Shown: one piece after another, positions 1 to 5,535 of the stretch
Position numbering within the stretch: the stretch's first letter is position 1
Layout: each line of letters opens with the position of its first letter
NCBI GenBank assembly: GCA_016199665.1
Contig: JACQGG010000006.1
Span: 1 to 5,835, forward strand
Direction of reading: 5' to 3'
Length of the DNA: 5,835 bases
Origin: Acidobacteriota bacterium
GTDB lineage: Bacteria > Acidobacteriota > UBA6911 > JACQSX01
Position numbers and translations under genes: made by a program
Notes under the pieces: generated by a model
What the model was told of the DNA's origin: nothing
Databases searched by the model: none
What the model saw: only the letters and a program-made list of their open reading frames with translations

Positions 1-1
1 C

Positions 2-1240
2 AGTCACAGTGATGCTACTACCGTCAACCAGGTTGACCTTGCGATTAGCAAGAGCCACAGCGGCAATTTTGCGGTCGGGACCAATGGGACCTACACGATC
101 ACGGTACGCAACGTGGGCTCTGGGGCCAGCAGCGGGACGATTACGGTGACCGACAGCCTTCCCAACGGGTTGAGCTATGTCTTGGCGCAGGGGAGTAATT
201 TCTTCTGCTCGTCCTCCGGTCAGACAGTAACCTGCACGACCGCCGGTTCTTTGCCGGTGGGCGCCAGTGCCGGCATCACGATAACAGTAAGTATTTCTGA
301 TGCAGCCGTGGGGACTGTCACCAACAGCGCCACTATTTCAGGGGGCGGTGATACCAACTCGGCAAATAACACGGCCAACGACCCCACTACAGTCAACAGC
401 CCGCCAACGACTACGACAACCACAACTTCCTCGACAACAACAACGACGACCCCCTCGACAACGACTTCCACCACCACTTCGTCGGAACCATCGACAACCA
501 GCAGTCAAACGACCACTTCATCAACCGAAAGCACCTCGACAACGACTGCGACGAGCACCACAACCTCGACGACAACCACCAGCACTTCGACTACGACGTC
601 AACAACTTCGACGACATTGCCACCGTCGTCCAGATTGTTAGTCCTGGAAAGCAAGTCGGCGACTCCCGGGAGCACCGTCAGTATCGCTGCTTCACTGAGT
701 GAGGGAAACGGCATAGCAGGCTTGCAGTTTACGGTCAACTACGACCCGGCAGTTTTGTCTTACCCGGCTGGCGGTTCTGTGACACCTGGAACCTTGGTTA
801 CTTCTCAGTCGATCGTCGCCAACGGGACCACGCCCGGTAAGGTTTCTGTCGCCCTGGCCGGGTCCAGCAGCTTGGAACCGGGCTCCGGGACCGTGGTCTC
901 GATTCCATTGGCCGTGAGCGCGCAGGCTGTCGTAGGTACTTCCCTCACTCTTTCCGGTCTGTCCGCCTTCGATCCCTCAGGGGTGAGCGTTCCGTTGAGC
1001 GGCCAGGGAAGTACACTGACAATCACAGCTCCTTCCTGTCGGGGTGACGTTAACCTGGATGGCCAGCGGAATACGGCCGATGCCATCATTATCTTGAATT
1101 ACATCGTGGGGAGGCAGACATTGACCGGGCAGGCGCTGACCAATGCAGACGTCAACCAGGACGGGGAGGTCAATGTAGGTGACGTGATTCTGCTGTTGAA
1201 TTACATTGTAGGCAACAGCCAGCCTCCCGCCTGTCGCTAA
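2..1240 (+). CDS. Secreted DUF11 / cohesin / dockerin type I protein, 5'-truncated
   Basis: The reading frame is open from the window edge, so the N-terminus and signal peptide are missing; 412 residues are visible. Order of parts: the tail of one DUF11 repeat (SDATTVNQ, residues 3-10), a complete DUF11 repeat (about 12-133, with DLAISKSHSG and TDSLPNGLSYV), a Thr/Ser-rich linker (about 136-205), a cohesin-like beta module (about 212-343, AGLQFTVNYDPAVLSYP) and a C-terminal type I dockerin (346-405). The dockerin has two intact calcium loops, DVNLDG...D (D349, N351, D353, D360) and DVNQDG...D (D383, N385, D387, D394), each followed by an ILNYIVG or LLNYIVG helix. DUF11 repeats are usual in cell-surface proteins, and dockerins bind cohesins with calcium. 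A surface or extracellular adhesin/scaffold role is inferred; no catalytic domain is seen. It is followed 11 bases later by the next gene. Confidence 0.9.
   Translation, partial: SHSDATTVNQVDLAISKSHSGNFAVGTNGTYTITVRNVGSGASSGTITVTDSLPNGLSYVLAQGSNFFCSSSGQTVTCTTAGSLPVGASAGITITVSISDAAVGTVTNSATISGGGDTNSANNTANDPTTVNSPPTTTTTTTSSTTTTTTPSTTTSTTTSSEPSTTSSQTTTSSTESTSTTTATSTTTSTTTTSTSTTTSTTSTTLPPSSRLLVLESKSATPGSTVSIAASLSEGNGIAGLQFTVNYDPAVLSYPAGGSVTPGTLVTSQSIVANGTTPGKVSVALAGSSSLEPGSGTVVSIPLAVSAQAVVGTSLTLSGLSAFDPSGVSVPLSGQGSTLTITAPSCRGDVNLDGQRNTADAIIILNYIVGRQTLTGQALTNADVNQDGEVNVGDVILLLNYIVGNSQPPACR
407..616 (+). repeat. Thr/Ser-rich low-complexity linker coding repeat (copy 1)
   Basis: About 70 codons, nearly all Thr or Ser, built from irregular ACN/TCN codons such as acgacaacgacg. 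It separates the DUF11 repeat from the cohesin module. The mixed codons suggest that the protein composition is kept rather than an exact DNA repeat. Such linkers are typically extended, flexible and often O-glycosylated. It ends in TSTTLPP, the same ending as the linker in the downstream cohesin gene. Confidence 0.85.
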
Positions 1241-1245
1241 GGAGA
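1239..1245 (+). promoter_or_regulatory. Shine-Dalgarno site of the 288-aa gene, overlapping the upstream stop codon
   Basis: AAGGAGA uses the last two bases of the upstream TAA stop and lies 6 bases before the ATG at 1252. It supports that start and suggests that the two genes are translated from one mRNA. Confidence 0.75.
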
Positions 1246-1251
1246 AACGGC

Positions 1252-2118
1252 ATGACCAGACTTGCAAGCTATTTCCTGATCATGGCTGGTTTTTTGGTTG
1301 TAGCTGAAGGCGGAGGCGGCGAGCAGTCCCTTCCGATATCTCGGCCGGGAACAGAAGGAGTCCGTGTCGCGCCGGCAGGCGAGACAGAGGAAACGTTGAA
1401 CCCAGCGCAGACGGACTCTGCCAGGGTCTCATTCAACAGACAAGTCAATATCGTGATTTCCCGACTCGCAGGCGAAAAGGAGGTTATCAAGGCCGACGGA
1501 CCCGGCCGGCGGATTCTCTTTCCCTGGAGCGGCTCTCCGGAGAGGAGTTCTATTCAGGAACTTCATTTGTACAACCCGGAAGCAATCTCTAACGACGTCG
1601 ATATCCTGTCTGCCGGCGCGCAGGGAGATTATTCCTGGCAGACGGAGAATCTCAGTGGCGGCCAGGAAGCTACGATTCCTATTTCACCGGATCGGATCCT
1701 GCTGGGTCTCCTGGGTGAGCGACCGCTGGTCGCCTACGTGGCCTGGAGCCGGAACGGGCGAATAGAGCTGATTGACCAGGGGGAGCGGTTGTTCGTTGAA
1801 GAGCCGGCCGTTGCCCAGTATGAGATCGTTGTTGAGGGAGATCCAGTGGCTGTCCAGGTGGAAATTGTCGGGAAGGGGATTTCTTCGGTCCATCGTTCCC
1901 CGTCCCTGAGGCTGGCAGTCAGCCTGACTTCTCACACCGGGGAGGGGGTGACGCGGGCGGCTTGGGTTGCGACCGATCTGCAGCCGCTTGACGGCTGGGT
2001 GTTGGGTGTTGTCGATGTGAACGATCCGGAAGGTTTGCCCGAGGTTCGCAGCTCGATAGGCTCTGACGCAGAAGGGAACACAGCTCCCGCAGAAGTCCAC
2101 CTTGTTCGCTTGCGCTAA
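1252..2118 (+). CDS. Exported protein of unknown function in the cohesin-dockerin cluster
   Basis: 288 residues. I do not recognise a family. The N-terminus looks like a signal peptide: MTR, then a hydrophobic core (about residues 4-18, LASYFLIMAGFLVVA), followed by a Gly/Glu/Pro-rich, probably disordered stretch to about residue 55. The rest (about 60-288) is acidic and rich in alternating hydrophobic residues (IVISRLAG, YEIVVEGDPVAVQVEIVG, VHLVRLR), as in beta-sandwich proteins. There is no cysteine, no LPXTG motif and no transmembrane segment after the N-terminus. The stretch around residues 88-105 (ILFPWSG...ELHLYNPEA) faintly recalls the F-x-ANG...L-x-NP pattern in the C-terminal module of the next gene, so a related fold is possible but unproven. 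The start is fixed by a good Shine-Dalgarno site. It sits between two cohesin genes with short gaps, so a role in the same surface assembly is inferred. Confidence 0.85.
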   Translation: MTRLASYFLIMAGFLVVAEGGGGEQSLPISRPGTEGVRVAPAGETEETLNPAQTDSARVSFNRQVNIVISRLAGEKEVIKADGPGRRILFPWSGSPERSSIQELHLYNPEAISNDVDILSAGAQGDYSWQTENLSGGQEATIPISPDRILLGLLGERPLVAYVAWSRNGRIELIDQGERLFVEEPAVAQYEIVVEGDPVAVQVEIVGKGISSVHRSPSLRLAVSLTSHTGEGVTRAAWVATDLQPLDGWVLGVVDVNDPEGLPEVRSSIGSDAEGNTAPAEVHLVRLR

Positions 2119-2137
2119 TCGCCTCGGCTGCCTTGAC

Positions 2138-3892
2138 ATGGACAGGGCGAAGAGAGCTTTAGGGGTTAGCAGGCAACGTGCAGGGCCGGCCTGCTATCGC
2201 CAGTGCTCCCTCATCCTCCTATTTCTGGTCCTGGCGCCTTCCTCGGCATTTTCCCAGAAGGTGCTCTCTGTAACGTCGCAGAGCGCCGCTGCAGGCAGCT
2301 CGGTCTCCATCCCGGTGCAGTTGAATGACGGCAGCGGAATCGCAGGCTTGCAGTTTATCCTGATTTACGACTCCACCGTTCTGTCCTACCCGGCCGGCGC
2401 ATCTCTCACGCCGGGAACCTTGATAACCGATCATTCGATGGTTGCCAACGGGGCTACCGCCGGCAGAGTTTCAGTTGCTATAGCCTCAGCCAATAGCCTG
2501 AAATCCGGCGCCGGGACAGTGGTATTGATTCCTCTGGTGGTCAACAATCAGATTGCCCCTGGGACTCAAACTTCTCTCATTCTTTCCGACGTTTCTGCTT
2601 TCAATTCCTCCGGGTCCAGTGTCCCGCTTGAAAGGCAGGGCGGAAGTGTGACGGTAAGTGGGGCGAGCACTACTACGACGACTGCAACGACGACCACCAC
2701 AACTGCCACAACGACCGGGTCCACATCGACGACAAGCGCGACAACGACCCCAGCAACATCATCCACTACCTCGACGACTTCCACTACATTGCCGCCGACT
2801 TCATCCAGATCGTTAACCCTTGGAAACAAGTCCACTGCTCCTGGGAGCACGGTCAGTATTCCGGTCTTGCTGAGCGAGGGGAGCGGAGTAGCAGGCTTGC
2901 AATTTATCCTCAGCTACGACGCGGCTGTTCTCTCCTACCCCTCCGGTGCTTCTCTCACGCCCGGAACTTTGATTACGGATCAGTCGATTGTCGCCAACGG
3001 GGCCTTTCCGGGTAAGGTTTCAGTCGTTCTAGTCTCGGCCAACAGTTTAAAGTCCGGTTCTGGCACGGTTGTATCGATTCCCCTGGTGGTGGGCAGGCAG
3101 GCCGGCGCAGGCAGCCAGACTTTTCTTCGCCTTACCGATATCCTCGCGTTTGATTCCTCAGGGGGCAACATTGCTTTGCAGACGGGTCCGGGCGGTGTTC
3201 TTACTCTGGGCACCCCGCAAAAGCTCTTCTTCGCCTTCCTTGCCAACGGAACGGGAGCCGCTTCGGACTTTGTTTTGACCAATCCTTCCACGACTGACAC
3301 GTCTTCGGGAAACCTGGAATTCTTCGGGAAGGACGGACTTCCTCTCCCGGTTGGGATTGCCGGAGCATCGGCGAAAAACAGTGTCAATTTTTCGCTGCCG
3401 CCAATGGTGACGTTGACGGTCTCGACCGACGGCCTTGGGGATGTCGTCGTCGGCTCCATTCGCGTCACCAGTGACCATCCTATCGGCGGCTTCGTCCGAT
3501 TCGCGCTGTCGGGCGCCGGCATCGCAGGGGTGGGTACCAGCCAGCCTCTCAGCGCCTTTGCCGTTCCCGTGCGAAGAAAACTGGGAGGCATCAACACCAG
3601 TATTGCGATCCAGAATACCGAGGATAAGCCGGTAACGCTCGATTTGTCGCTCTGGGACGGGAAAGGCCAACCGGTTGCCAACGGCAAGCGCGCCATTGCA
3701 AATCTTGCCGCTGGCGGGCAGATTGCACAGTTCATCAATGAGCTGTTTCCTACGGCGATGACCGATGACTTTCAGGGAACCTTGCTGGTCCAGGTCACCG
3801 GGGGCAAAGTGGCGGCCACGGCATTGGAATTGGGGTCCGCTCCCGGCCAGTTTACCGCGCTGCCGGTGGTGCCAAGCGAGAGCGTGCCGTGA
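2138..3892 (+). CDS. Secreted protein with two cohesin-like modules and a C-terminal beta module
   Basis: 584 residues from the ATG at 2138, chosen because it gives a normal signal peptide: basic n-region (MDRAKRALG), hydrophobic core SLILLFLVLAP and a likely cleavage after SSAFS (mature protein from about residue 40). Cohesin-like module 1 covers about 42-173, a Thr-rich linker about 176-222, and cohesin-like module 2 about 225-357. Both modules carry AGLQFIL-YD and SLTPGTLITD motifs. The C-terminal part (about 359-578) looks like two related beta lobes (FFAFLANGTG...FVLTNPS and GGINTSIAIQNTE...LDLSLWDGKGQP), a type of module often seen in large secreted proteins of Acidobacteriota and relatives. 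It has no dockerin, no S-layer or sortase anchor and no enzyme domain. With two cohesins it would be the scaffold-like partner of the dockerin protein upstream, a pairing that is inferred. The start has no clear Shine-Dalgarno site and lies 19 bases after the preceding stop, so coupled translation is likely. Confidence 0.88.
   Translation: MDRAKRALGVSRQRAGPACYRQCSLILLFLVLAPSSAFSQKVLSVTSQSAAAGSSVSIPVQLNDGSGIAGLQFILIYDSTVLSYPAGASLTPGTLITDHSMVANGATAGRVSVAIASANSLKSGAGTVVLIPLVVNNQIAPGTQTSLILSDVSAFNSSGSSVPLERQGGSVTVSGASTTTTTATTTTTTATTTGSTSTTSATTTPATSSTTSTTSTTLPPTSSRSLTLGNKSTAPGSTVSIPVLLSEGSGVAGLQFILSYDAAVLSYPSGASLTPGTLITDQSIVANGAFPGKVSVVLVSANSLKSGSGTVVSIPLVVGRQAGAGSQTFLRLTDILAFDSSGGNIALQTGPGGVLTLGTPQKLFFAFLANGTGAASDFVLTNPSTTDTSSGNLEFFGKDGLPLPVGIAGASAKNSVNFSLPPMVTLTVSTDGLGDVVVGSIRVTSDHPIGGFVRFALSGAGIAGVGTSQPLSAFAVPVRRKLGGINTSIAIQNTEDKPVTLDLSLWDGKGQPVANGKRAIANLAAGGQIAQFINELFPTAMTDDFQGTLLVQVTGGKVAATALELGSAPGQFTALPVVPSESVP
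2261..3208 (+). repeat. Tandem cohesin-coding repeat: two copies inside one gene, third copy at 635-1030
   Basis: Copies at about 2261-2656 and 2810-3208 encode nearly the same module, sharing AGLQFIL, VLSYP, GASLTPGTLITD, VANGA, SANSLKSG and IPLVV. The copy in the upstream gene (635-1030) shares the same landmarks with more differences. The similarity is visible in the DNA too, for example gcaggcttgcagttt at 717 and 2342, and one base different at 2890. This indicates fairly recent duplication within the cluster. Confidence 0.8.
2669..2791 (+). repeat. Thr-rich low-complexity linker coding repeat (copy 2)
   Basis: About 41 codons, mostly Thr with some Ser, Ala and Pro, between the two cohesin modules. 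It ends in TSTTLPP just like copy 1, and the DNA that follows into the cohesin (catccagatcgttaaccctt) resembles that at the end of copy 1. The linker and the cohesin after it therefore appear to have moved as one unit. Confidence 0.8.
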
Positions 3893-3941
3893 CCCGCAAC
3901 GTTGTTGTTACGGAGGGGCGCCTGCAGATCTGGGATACCGG

Positions 3942-4047
3942 GAACACCGGGGACAGCCTACCTGTTCACGGCGTTAACGGCTCGGTTTGGTGCCCATCAT
4001 CCAGGATAGGCGAAAAACCGGTGAACCAGCCGCCTGTCCCCGGGTTC
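3942..4047. repeat. Long imperfect inverted repeat, REP-like candidate
   Basis: The arm at 3942-3969 (GAAC, bulged A, CCGGGGACAG ... GTTCAC) pairs with 4021-4047 (GTGAAC ... CTGTCCCCGG, GTTC). The outer part is 14 pairs with one bulged base, the middle is poorly paired, and GTTCAC/GTGAAC pairs perfectly inside. The loop is about 51 bases. No T-run follows, so a simple intrinsic terminator is unlikely. The CCGGGGACAG core resembles palindromic intergenic elements found near IS200-type/REP-associated transposases, but no transposase is present here. It begins about 50 bases after the stop of the two-cohesin gene. Confidence 0.5.
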
Positions 4048-4240
4048 TATCCGAACTGATCTCTACCCCTACGGAGAGGTCTGGTCGGAGACCGGTGGTG
4101 GTACAAAATACAAGATGACGGGCAAAGAACGGGACTCAGAGTCGAGCAACGACTTCTTCGGCGCGAGGTATTACGTCAACGTGACTGGAAAGTGGTTGGG
4201 TGTGGATCCGATCTTCGCACGCCTTCAGGATCAGCGACTC
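4025..4240 (+). pseudogene. Rhs/YD-repeat core domain remnant
   Basis: The frame opens after a stop at 4022-4024 and reads LYPYGEVW, then YKMTGKERDSESSNDFFGARYY and WLGVDP, ending in ARLQDQRL. This is the hallmark of the Rhs-associated core (YKFTGKERDSE-x-DYFGARYY-x-GRW-x-DP). Only some 60 residues remain of proteins that normally exceed 1,000, with no YD repeats upstream and no toxin domain downstream. An ATG at 4115 lies inside the conserved motif and is not a real start. The match stops near 4235, where an opposite-strand fragment begins. Rhs proteins are secreted or surface polymorphic toxins; this piece cannot be functional. Confidence 0.75.
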
Positions 4241-4378
4241 GATTTTTTTCAATCCGCGCAGGAGTCTCAGACTCGGTTTTCCCTCTCCGTTTTTGGAGGG
4301 TTTTAGCCCGAGCAGTTCGTCGGTGCTCACTTCCAGGACCTGAGCGAATCGGATCACCATTTCGGCGGAAAGGCGCAG
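4233..4378 (-). pseudogene. XRE-type helix-turn-helix regulator, C-terminal remnant
   Basis: Read on the minus strand from about 4378 down, the frame gives LSAEMVIRFAQVLEVS, then TDELLGLKPSKNGEGK and LRLLRGLKKIESL. This matches the end of XRE/Cro helix-turn-helix domains, in which the last helix (a PSAEM-x-IRFA-x-ALxVSTDELLG pattern) is followed by a short linker and a terminal helix. The first helices, including the recognition helix, are absent: upstream residues do not fit and a stop follows at 4433-4435. Past IESL (about 4233) the frame runs into the antisense of the Rhs fragment. It is truncated at both ends and should not bind DNA. Confidence 0.6.
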
Positions 4379-4392
4379 CCGGCTTGCCGCGC

Positions 4393-4424
4393 CAGCTAGC
4401 TGAAGCCTGGAAGAGCAATCCAGG
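4393..4424. promoter_or_regulatory. Candidate operator dyads upstream of the toxin-antitoxin genes
   Basis: Two dyads lie together: CAGCTAGCTG (4393-4402), a perfect 10-bp palindrome, and CCTGG-N9-CCAGG (4406-4424), which ends one base before the extended -10 box. Phd/YefM-type antitoxins usually repress their own promoter by binding palindromes that overlap or flank it, so the position is right. The dyads are short and could be chance. Confidence 0.35.
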
Positions 4425-4433
4425 TGGTATAAT
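4425..4433 (+). promoter_or_regulatory. Extended -10 promoter of the toxin-antitoxin operon
   Basis: TGGTATAAT fits the sigma-70 extended -10 (TGN plus TATAAT) exactly. No -35 match is seen at a 16-18 base spacing (4404-4411), as is common for extended -10 promoters. Transcription would begin near 4440, directly at or one base before the ATG at 4441, giving a leaderless mRNA. Confidence 0.6.
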
Positions 4434-4440
4434 CACGGCC

Positions 4441-4731
4441 ATGGCTAAGCAAGTGATCCACGTCTCGGAAAAAGAAGCGACCACTGATTTTGCCTCGCTG
4501 CTCAAGCGGGTCCGCGCTGGCGCTGAAGTAGTCATCGAGAACGACGCCCAGCCGGTGGCCGTTGTCCATTCGGCCGAGCCGATGCCCCGAACAATCTCCG
4601 AATGCATTGCGCTGGCCAAGGCTCACGAAGAGGAAACCAGCCAAGCTCCTGTTCTCGATTCAGACTTTGCCGCCGACGTAGAGGAAATCGTCAGTAACCG
4701 CAAGCCGTGGAATCCGCCCGCGTGGGAGTAA
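4441..4731 (+). CDS. Phd/YefM-family antitoxin
   Basis: 96 residues, the usual size for this family. The N-terminal half (1-46: MAKQVIHVSEKEATTDFASL, then LKRVRAGAEVVIENDAQPVAVV) has the Phd/YefM pattern, in which a short strand and helix are followed by a V-x-I-x-x-DG/N-x-P-VAV-like strand. This half dimerises and binds the operator. The C-terminal part (about 60-96, DFAADVEEIVSNRKPWNPPAWE) is the acidic and aromatic tail expected to wrap the toxin and block its active site. The ATG at 4441 is preferred because it starts the conserved domain and follows the -10 box; there is no Shine-Dalgarno site. The gene overlaps the toxin gene downstream. Role: labile cytoplasmic antidote and autorepressor. 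Family assignment is firm, but a more specific name is not justified. Confidence 0.9.
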   Translation: MAKQVIHVSEKEATTDFASLLKRVRAGAEVVIENDAQPVAVVHSAEPMPRTISECIALAKAHEEETSQAPVLDSDFAADVEEIVSNRKPWNPPAWE

Positions 4732-5135
4732 TCCTGGACTCCAGCGGTCTGATCGCCACCGAACGAAAAGGCCAGACCGTTCGTCAAATCCTGGAACAGG
4801 TGCGCGCCGCTGCAGGTGAGACCGAGGCGGGTCTTTCGGTGGTGACCGTCGCTGAACTTACCCACGGAGCGTATCGCGCCAAAACCGAAGCAGTCAGGCA
4901 GCGGCGGCTGATGTTTGTCGACGAGCTGTGCCGCGACGTGCCGGTGCATCCGGTGACGCTGGAAATCGCGCGACTGGCCGGGCGAATCGAAGGCCAGCAG
5001 GAAGCTCAGGGAGTCCAGCTTGCGTTTGAAGACCTGCTGATCGGCGCGACGGCGCTACATCTCGGCTATGCTGTGGCCACGCTGAATGTTCGCCACTTCC
5101 GGCTTATCCCCGGCTTATCGGTCGCGCAGCTCTAA
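4722..5135 (+). CDS. vapC: VapC-type PIN-domain ribonuclease toxin
   Basis: 137 residues from the GTG at 4722, giving the family-like start MGVILDSSGLIATERKG. An in-frame GTG at 4707 would add five residues. A PIN domain spans the whole chain with its acidic metal-binding residues in place: D6 (ILDSS), E45 (VAELTHG), D104 (FEDLLIGATAL), and N122 (ATLNVRHF) at the fourth position, where D or N is usual. It ends in the typical HFRLIPGLSV. PIN toxins of this type are Mg2+-dependent endoribonucleases that cut tRNA or rRNA and stop translation; the exact target cannot be read from sequence. The gene overlaps the antitoxin stop by 10 bases (25 with the other start) and has no clear Shine-Dalgarno site, so its translation is probably coupled to the antitoxin. 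It appears intact and active. Confidence 0.92.
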   Translation: MGVILDSSGLIATERKGQTVRQILEQVRAAAGETEAGLSVVTVAELTHGAYRAKTEAVRQRRLMFVDELCRDVPVHPVTLEIARLAGRIEGQQEAQGVQLAFEDLLIGATALHLGYAVATLNVRHFRLIPGLSVAQL

Positions 5136-5239
5136 TCGCGCAAAACCGTTTCAGGTATCCTCACTTTGACGACTAACGTGAAACCTGGTTGGGAAACGTT
5201 GGCGCCGCTCGTTAGTTGGGAAGAGTGATGGAGGGTCTC

Positions 5240-5287
5240 CGTGCTCGGGCTGCGCCCGCCCGAGGCGGGCTCCGCTTCCTGCGCGCG
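5240..5287. repeat. Diverged direct repeat, left copy
   Basis: Contains CGTGCTCGGGCT (5240-5251) followed by TCCTGCGCGCG (5277-5287). The same two blocks recur in the same order and at similar spacing at 5721-5773, while the sequence between them has diverged. Confidence 0.45.
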
Positions 5288-5304
5288 GAGCCCGGCTTTG
5301 TTTG
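5254..5304 (+). terminator. Terminator-like GC stem with an overlapping competing hairpin
   Basis: CGGGCTCCG (5266-5274) pairs perfectly with CGGAGCCCG (5286-5294) across an 11-base loop and is followed by GCTTTGTTTG, a weak U-rich tract. It lies about 130 bases after the toxin stop and could end the toxin-antitoxin transcript. A second perfect hairpin, GCCCGCC-CGA-GGCGGGC (5254-5270), shares 5266-5270 with the first, so the two cannot form fully at once. Confidence 0.45.
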
Positions 5305-5418
5305 ATCACCCCCGCCCACCCAGCGTGGTGCCGACTCGGCGGCGGCGTTGGGGCGGCGGGAGCGGCCGGAGGCGGGTAGGAGACAAAAAGAATGTTATGT
5401 CTAGCGGAGCGAGGGGAT

Positions 5419-5530
5419 CCTGCCGGCGCGGCGCTTGCCGTGACGGGCCAAGGGCGGCGAAAGGGAAAAAATTAATGCTGGAGTTTTTTATTTTTTATTT
5501 AGCGGCTGCTGCAAGCGACGTGACGGCAGG
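5419..5530. repeat. Imperfect inverted repeat enclosing an AT-rich core
   Basis: The 20-base arm CCTGCCGGCGCGGCGCTTGC (5419-5438) pairs with GCAAGCGACGTGACGGCAGG (5511-5530) at 17 of 20 positions, with both ends perfectly paired over 7 bases. The 72-base interior includes an island of A-runs and T-runs (about 5465-5500) that contrasts with the GC-rich flanks. Confidence 0.55.
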
Positions 5531-5535
5531 CCACG

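Noticed and set aside
220..738. Val-rich minus-strand frames opposite the Thr linker
   Set aside because: They are antisense readings of ACN/TCN codons (poly-Val/Glu), with no independent start signal or family match. The same applies to 2566-2850.
113..1240. GTG at 113 as the start of the first gene
   Set aside because: The frame is open back to base 2 and the upstream residues (VDLAISKSHSGNFAVG) are the normal beginning of the DUF11 repeat, so the real start lies left of the window.
2102..2137. TTG at 2102 as the start of the two-cohesin gene
   Set aside because: It would overlap the previous gene and put 12 residues before an otherwise normal signal peptide. The ATG at 2138 is more natural.
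2980..3738. Minus-strand 252-residue frame
   Set aside because: It is antisense to the second cohesin and the C-terminal module, and it has no signal peptide, motif or ribosome site of its own.
4192..4440. Upstream extension of the antitoxin frame
   Set aside because: The extra 83 residues read through the Rhs and XRE debris and the promoter. The conserved antitoxin domain begins at 4441.
5330..5380. G-quadruplex in the G-rich stretch
   Set aside because: Only three runs of three or more G occur close together; the other runs have two, so the usual four-run pattern is not met.
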